In this document: positions 57,749 to 64,000 of the stretch, in pieces
Position numbering within the stretch: the stretch's first letter is position 1
Layout: each line of letters begins with the position of its first letter
NCBI GenBank assembly: GCA_003116875.1
Contig: BCKT01000006.1
Coordinates: 682,001-746,000, forward strand
Source of the DNA: Takashimella koratensis
Taxonomy: Eukaryota; Basidiomycota; Tremellomycetes; Trichosporonales; Tetragoniomycetaceae
DNA: 64,000 nt
Reading direction: 5' to 3'
Notes under the pieces: model-generated
What the model saw: only the letters and a program-made list of their open reading frames with translations
What the model was told of the DNA's origin: nothing
The model's database searches: none
Position numbers and translations under genes: made by a program

Positions 57749-58456
57749 GTTACGCTACGGCGCTGAGCGGCGGCGACGATGTGTGTGGTGGTGACAAGTG
57801 ACAATGGGGATGTCGTAAATGAGGAGTCTGTAAGATGGTTGCGAGGGATGTCGAAGGATGGGTGGGTGGTGATTGCTGAGGGATAGGCCCGGTGCCGGAC
57901 GTGTCCGGGGTTGGGGTGGATGAGCTAGTTTAGAGTTGGTTGGCAGGTGCAAGAGGGAGGGAGCGAGCTCGTAGCTGGCAGATGGGGGTGTGAATGGATG
58001 ATGGCGAAGTGGAAGTGGTGTGAGGGGAGGTAGAGGGTGAGGATGAGAGCTGTGAGAGATGAGGTAGGGAGGAGTGAGATAGAGGGAGAAGGATGATGAG
58101 GAGGATGAGGATGAGGGGGAGAGGAGACGGGCCAAAGGATGGTGACGGGGGAAACGGGTTTAGCGTACAGAGCCAGCGCCAAGGACCGACCGTGGGAGAG
58201 TAGGGATTGGCATCACGTGACCAACCAGAAGCATCCGCTTCGGGAATATGCGACGGGTAATCGTCAGGTACACACACCCTCGGCCTTGTGGCATTGTGGC
58301 ACTTTTGTTCCCGGTGCCCCCCCCCCCACGTGTCACCCACGTGACAGCTGCTCACACGCCTTTCAATGTGACGCGCAGCGCAACACAGACAACTTGAACA
58401 ACATCGTCCACATCGTCCACAACCCTCTTCAGCTCACCCCTTCCCCACCCGCCGCG
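57749..58456. promoter_or_regulatory. Divergent promoter region between Sin3 and SCYL2-like genes
   Basis: About 700 bp shared by two divergent genes. On the minus strand 57780-58150 is strongly CT/CA-rich, as expected for the Sin3 leader. A C10 run occurs at 58318-58327. CACGTG occurs at 58327-58332 and CACGTGAC again at about 58338-58345, with another CACGTGA at about 58213; these E-box-like sites could bind bHLH factors. No gene is supported. Confidence 0.5.
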
Positions 58457-61400
58457 ATGCTCGCCGTAGCCTCCAATCTCTTCGGCAAATCCTCCACCCT
58501 CTCCGCCTACTCGCTCCACTCGGCCGCTCCATCCCCAGTCGCTTCCGCTTCCTCCAGTCCAGCTCCGGGCGCAGGGCCCTCGTCCCAGCCGGCACCGGGA
58601 AGCCATAGCAAGCCGATCACAGTCGGGCTCTGGAAGGTCCTCGGTGCGAATCACAAGACCACGGGCCAGAATGTTAGCGTTTGGGTCTTTGAGAAAAAAT
58701 TGTTGGACTCGATACGGCCAGGGAATGGGAATGGGAAAGAATGGGTTATCGAGCAGTTGAAGAAGGAGGTGAGTATTTGGAACTGTGGCTCCTCATTTCA
58801 TGTCTCCCTGTAGTATCAAGCAGATGAGAAACATCTTGCTAAATGGCAATGTCATCGTCTCTTGTCGTCACAGGCAACGTCGCTCTCTCGATTGCGGCAC
58901 CCTGACATTCTACACATGGTCGAACCTCTCGAAGACTCCCGGTCCGAGCTCACTTTCGTCACCGAGACCGTCGTCTCGTCCCTCGGGACGCTCCTCTCTG
59001 CCGCCTCTGGCTCGTCACGAGGCGGGGGAGGGAGCCGACCACCAGGTGTCGAGGCGAGCGGTGTGGTGGATCTGGACGAGGTGGAGATCCAAAAGGGGAC
59101 GCTTCAAATAGCCAAGGGGTTGGCATTCTTACATCAGCAGGCAAAGATGGTTCATCTCAATATCTCGCCTGATGCGATTCTGGTTAACGCAAAGGTGAGC
59201 TTTAGTCACCTCTGTCTTTGAACATATCACGACCATTTCCTAGCTGTTTTTGCCGTCATGGGTCATAGCTGACATGTACACAGGGGGACTGGAAGCTATC
59301 CGGACTGTCATTAACGACGCCACTCACTCAACCCGACGGCACCCCAACTCGTTACGTCTACCCTGAAGTCGACAACCGACTCCCTCCCCAAGTCCAATGG
59401 AAGCTCGACTACCTCGCACCCGAGTACGCCCTCGACTCGATGCTCACGCCGGCTTCCGACCTGTACGCGCTTGGCTGTGTATTGTATGCCGTGCACATGG
59501 GCGGGAAACCACCATTTATCAACCGAGGTTCGATGCAGAGTCTACGAGAGAACGCGGAGGGCCCACTAGTACAGCGAGAGTTTGCTCGTAGCTCGCGATG
59601 GGAACGGTGTAGCTCGGAACTGAAAGGTGAGTCATGCGAGTTGACTACAAAAGGCTCTTATTTCGTGTTCTGACACTAGGTGTTACTTTCACAGACCTAC
59701 TACCAAAACTACTCACTCGCCAACCGTCAACTCGAATCAGCCTCGCATCACTCCCCTCCCACCCTTTCTTCTCTTCACTCGCAATATCTACACTAAACTT
59801 TCTCGACCCGACGACGTTTGCATCTAAACCTAGAGAAGAGAAAGCGACATTTTTGCGTGGTCTCGTCCGTGTCCTCCCTTCTTTCTCGGAACGTTTGAAG
59901 AAGGGGAAGATCTTGCTGAGTCTTCTCGAAGAAGTGAGTGGTAGTCTCTCGACTTGTTGCACGTGAACCACTCTGACTGATGTTTCCTTGCCGCTGTCAG
60001 ATGAAAGACCCGTTCCTCCTGCCATTCATCCTACCCAATGTCTTTGAGATCGCCAAGATCCTCAATAAAGATGAATTTTCAACTGTTCTACCAAAACTAC
60101 AACCGCTCTTCATTCTGAAAGATCCACCTCAGAATATGCTCAGTAAGCCTTACAGCCAAGCACATTTACTGACCCGAAGCGCTGCTCGAGCATTTGACGT
60201 TGTTTGAGGAGAAGACGTTGCCCCCGATATTCCGAGAAAGTGAGTCGGAGGCTCTCCCGATGCATCAGGTAGCTAACGACTGGCTCAGACGTGATGCCGC
60301 TCATCTACAACTCGCTCCAGTCGGAGCACTTGGCGGTGCAAGAGAAAGCATTGAAGGCTGTCCCTCATCTCTGCGAGATTCTCGACTATGGCACAGTCCA
60401 AAACGTTCTCCTCGTCAAAGTCGCCGTAAGCTTCATTGTCGACTCGCGCGTCGTCATATAAAAACACGTCGCTAACCTCCTTGGTCCAGATCCTGTTCAC
60501 ACGCACTCGTATCTTGTCGGTAAAAGTCCAGACGCTCGAATGTTTTCAAGCTATGGTTACAACTCTTGATACCGTGACACTCACGACCAAGCTCGTCCCT
60601 CTCCTCGCCAAGATCAAGACAAAGGGTGGGTAGGGCAGACTCGCAGTCCCAATTCCCCAAACCCGGACTCATTTTCTGAACGAAAGTTGTGGACTGTAAC
60701 TGATTTGTGAATTAGAACCCGCGGTTATGATGGCTACGCTGGCTGTACACGAAGCTATGGGTGCCAAAGTGGGCCGAGAAGCGATCGCGACGTTGGTTTT
60801 GCCTCAACTATGGGCTATGTCAATGGGACCTTGTACGTCCTCTTATTCTTTCTCACTTCTTCATCCATTTCCATTCGCTCTTTCTCTCATCGATTCTTAT
60901 TTGTACGTTTGACTGATCAAGTTTCTACCAGTGCTGAACGCGGACCAATTCACCCGATTCATGGGAGTTATCAAGTCTCTCGGATCCCGAGTCGAGAAGG
61001 AACACGGCCAACACCTCCGTGAAGTCCGGAGCATGGAACAGCAGACGGCCTCGTATGCACATGCGTCGAATGGGTTGGGCACGAATGGGATGGGAGATGG
61101 GATGGGGATGGGTGGGGGAGGAGGGGAAATGGACTTTGAGACGCTTGTCAAGGGTGGCGGGATGGGTGGGATGGGTGGGGTAGCTGGGATGGGAGGCATG
61201 GGAGCCGGGAGTAGCGCCCAGGCTTCCGGGTCGGGGTTGGATGGATGGGGAAACGACGGTTGGGGCGAGCCAGAACTCGACGCTGCTCTCGTGAGTCGAG
61301 ACAGCTCTTTTTACATTATCCAAGCTGACAGCATGTGTCATTCTACTTTTCCTCCTTCTGTCGTTTTCCCTAGGCCTCAATCGTCCCGGCTATGAGCCTT

Positions 61401-62051
61401 ACTCCAACCCCCAGTACCTCGGCTCTCTCTCCGACCCCATCTATTGCTCCTCCTTCCATCCACCCGACACCCTCCTCATCCTTCTCTTCATCTTCTCCGT
61501 CCCGACCCACCGGTGTGGGATCCACCAAACTCCGCGCTCGTCCTATCCCTTCAACCTCATTCAACGCCTCTGTCTTCGCTCAACCTGTCGCATCGACTAC
61601 ATCTACCCCGGTTGCTTCACCACCAGCTATACCAGTCCTCCAACCTTTATCATTTGGATCGACACCTGCTCTCTCCCCGACTCCTTCGAGCTCGGCGGTC
61701 CCCCTGTCAACACCGGGTGGTGGGCCGAACTATAATCTATCTTTACCCGCCCAAGCGCCGGCGTTTAGACCACTCGCAGCTCCTATTCAGCCAACATCAA
61801 GCAGTGGTTACCCCGCGATTCCCATGATGCCCATGCAGCCAGCACAATCGACACAACCAATACAGCCAACCCAGGTCATGCAGCCGATGCAGGCATCGCA
61901 GGCGACGCAGCCAGCAGCACCTGCGGTCCGACCGCCGCCGGGCTGGGCACCCGGTTTGATGCAGCCAACAGCAGCGCCGAAACCTGCGTGGGGGAGCGGG
62001 GGAACGAAACAAACCGGAGGGGACTGGGGGGATTTTGATCCCCTCAGGTAG
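58457..62051 (+). CDS. SCYL2-like pseudokinase with HEAT repeats (vesicle coat-associated)
   Basis: A gene of about ten exons starting MLAVASNLFGKSSTLSAYSL. A kinase-like fold includes VSVWVFEKKLLDSI, SRLRHPDILHMVEPLEDSRS and LAFLHQQAKMVHLNISPDAI, where the catalytic Asp of HRD is replaced. GDWKLSGLSL lacks the DFG metal ligand, so the protein is predicted catalytically dead. WKLDYLAPEYALDSMLTPAS corresponds to the activation segment and following helix. HEAT-like repeats follow (DPFLLPFILPNVFEIAKILN, KVQTLECFQAMVTTL). A Gly/Met-rich segment and a Pro/Gln/Met-rich disordered tail end in WGDFDPLR, a likely adaptor-binding motif. SCYL2/CVAK104 proteins associate with clathrin and AP complexes in endosome-Golgi traffic. 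The exon containing DVMPLIYNSLQSEHLAVQEK begins near 60289. Confidence 0.85.
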
Positions 62052-62266
62052 GGCAAAGTCAGGAGTTGCACCCAATAAACCTGAGAAGTTGGGAAGTGGG
62101 GAGACGTGTGTGGAAAGAGAGGATTGTTATGACAGTATGACATGCCATGCATCGTTAACGTTCGTATGCGTGTTCAACCTTCACTTGTCGTAAGGTCCAC
62201 CCGTAATCAAAGTACAGACCAACCACTGCCAGCTACTCGTCCCTTACTTGCGACCCAGCGCTCTGA
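62052..62266. other. Short intergenic between convergent genes
   Basis: About 215 bp between the stop of the SCYL2-like gene and the stop of the minus-strand membrane-protein gene. The two 3' untranslated regions probably overlap. Nothing else is seen. Confidence 0.5.
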
Positions 62267-64000
62267 TCACACCATGACCGCCTTTGACGGGTCCGCTGTC
62301 CTCCTCACCGTCTCAAAGATCCTGAACAGACTAAGCACCATATTGCCCGCATACAACAGGAGCGCCAACAACGACAGGGCTATACACCCTACCTGTCTCT
62401 GACACGCTGCTGCTGCCGTTGAACTCTCTATAACCTCGGCAGAGACCATGACGTGGTTTACCGCGTTCCCTGCTCCTCCTCTTCCCGAGGTCACCGAGCC
62501 CGTGGTGGAATTGACGAGATCGTAGTAATCGATTCCAGAAGTCCACCACGGGTCCATAGGCGTACAATCCAATGGAGTCGAGATGTAATCGTTACTCGCC
62601 AGACTAATAGCGGAGGACCAGAGAGAAACGAAGAGGAGATCCAAGCATACCCAAAGCATCTTGGAACGTAACCCCCAGAGACCGATGGGTCGGCCGAAAT
62701 ATTCACGGTAGATCGCGGTGAGGCAGTGGACGATCGTGAATGAGGAATATGCCATGATGAGCGTTGTAGAGGGGCCGATTATACCGGGAGTAGAGAGGGA
62801 AATGAGCTCCAGTCGGATCCGTACGGCGAGGGCTGTGTTGCGGAGGTGTCACGAACGAGCAAGTGAACAAATGTCAGCGTCGTCATCTTCAACAGCTTCC
62901 TGTTTACTGGTGAACGCATCATAGACCAAGGAACGGTTGCAGATCTCAAACCACCGCCCCTTGCCCACCTCGGAACCACGACTCACCGAGAAGGGCGACA
63001 ATCACACCCAAGTTGAAGACACGAAGGTAAACCGTCACTCTCGCGTCTAGGAACAACGTTCGCCTAAACCTAGTCCTCCAATCCAAATCCTCGATATACT
63101 GTTTTCTAACCGCGCTCTTCCGTCCCATACCTCTTCTCCACCAACCCGAACCACCCAACAATCCCACTCCCTTCCCCGTTCCGGCTCCCCCTCTACCACC
63201 TGTCCCAGCCGCACCGTCCTTCTCTTTCCCTCTCCCACTCTTATCCGATACAATCGTCTCCTCTCTGACCAAATCCTCCTCCGCGATCCTATCAAACGGA
63301 TTGGTACTCTCTCCGACCCTATCCACCCTCCCACCTCCCCCTTCACTCATGATTGTCCCCAGACCCAACCCGGCACCACCTTCTGTATCCGCTTCGGCAC
63401 CTTGGTCGAACCCGCTTTCGCTAATCGAGCCGCGCTCGGCCTTTTCGCCAACAGTAAACCCTAGACCGCCGGGGGTAGGAGGGACTTGGGCGGTACGGTA
63501 CCGCCTATTCCTTGGTCGGCGTGACTTTGCTCGTTTCTTCGGTGCTGGTGCAGTAGATGGTGTCGTTGCTGTCCCAGCTCCAACCCTAGGAGTCTGAGGT
63601 AGGCCCGAATCACGGGTATCTCCGCTCCCTCGTTTCGCTTTCCCATTCACACCCCCACCTCCACTACCATTCGCGCCAGCGCCATCCCTCCCCTCGCTCG
63701 CCTTTCGAGACGGCGGCAACGCAATCGACGCAGCGAGCATCGACGCCGCACCTCCGTACTCCCCGACCCCTGTATTCCTCCTAGACGCCGAACGAGACGC
63801 AATCACCTCGTCATAGTTCCCGTACAGCGCGTCCTGCCAACTCCCCACATGCGGCCACCCATGTGCGAAATGTTCCGAGATCGGCGGGGGCAGTCTGATC
63901 CGTAGATTATGCGACTGCATTCTCCTCGCTCTTGGCCTTGTCGGGGTATGCGGCTCGTCGTCACCTTCTTCCCCGACACCTAGACCTTCACCCCCACTGC
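62267..64000 (-). CDS. Probable Srf1-type membrane protein (phospholipase D regulator), 5' end outside window
   Basis: A minus-strand gene whose frame stays open to the right edge, so its N-terminus is missing; an internal Met lies at 63920. The visible N-terminal half has LPPPISEHFAHGWPHVGSWQ, then a Gly/Ser/Thr-rich disordered region. A conserved basic entry (KQYIEDLDWRTRFRRTLFLD) precedes at least three hydrophobic segments (VYLRVFNLGVIVALL, IIGPSTTLIMAYSSFTIVHC, MLWVCLDLLFVSLWSSAISL) and a last one, IALSLLALLLYAGNMVLSLF. The stretch AIYREYFGRPIGLWGLRSKM lies between segments. This order resembles fungal Srf1, a regulator of phospholipase D (Spo14). The assignment is from memory of the family and moderately sure. 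The Cys and acidic residues between the last two segments are probably lumenal or extracellular. Confidence 0.6.

Overview
The window is nuclear DNA of a basidiomycete yeast, most likely a tremellomycete. The evidence is dense short introns (roughly 45-80 nt, GTRNGT donors, CAG/TAG acceptors), CT-rich leaders before start codons, a Ste50-type adaptor with C-terminal SH3 domains (the basidiomycete Ubc2 architecture), and a tandem pair of CPL1-like secreted proteins. There is one 100-N scaffold gap at 3215-3314. No rRNA, tRNA, transposon or CRISPR array was recognised.

Layout. 1-6.2 kb is an accessory block of small, low-complexity, unrecognised genes, all on the minus strand. Three of them are preceded at 179-200 nt by the same roughly 76-bp element. 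A fourth element copy has no gene of its own, and the leftmost gene is split by a single in-frame TGA. From 6.5 to 37 kb lies conserved housekeeping DNA: a Cox18/Oxa1-type mitochondrial insertase, a Ste50/Ubc2 adaptor, a mitochondrial ACOT9-like thioesterase diverging from a probable Sld7-like replication factor, a zinc alcohol dehydrogenase, a peroxisomal ABCD half-transporter, an Slm1-type BAR-PH protein, and a very long PP4R1-like HEAT-repeat protein. The Prp4 splicing kinase diverges from the last of these (37.6-40.4 kb).

41-51 kb is secretion-oriented: two tandem CPL1-like cysteine-rich proteins (the second with two apparent frameshifts), a conserved fungal protein of unknown function, and a secreted repeat protein carrying seven near-identical peptide units plus a long Ser-Pro tract. 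51.9-64 kb holds a small orphan gene, the Sin3 corepressor, a divergent SCYL2-like pseudokinase, and a 5'-truncated probable Srf1-type membrane protein that runs off the right edge.

Functional links are those of ordinary fungal biology rather than an operon: signalling (Ste50, Slm1, PP4R1), lipid and peroxisome metabolism (ABCD, ACOT, Srf1), RNA and chromatin control (Prp4, Sin3). The parts most worth following up are the repeated leader element with its gene family at the left end, the in-frame UGA, and the repeat-peptide secreted protein, whose units keep their amino acids while their codons have diverged.
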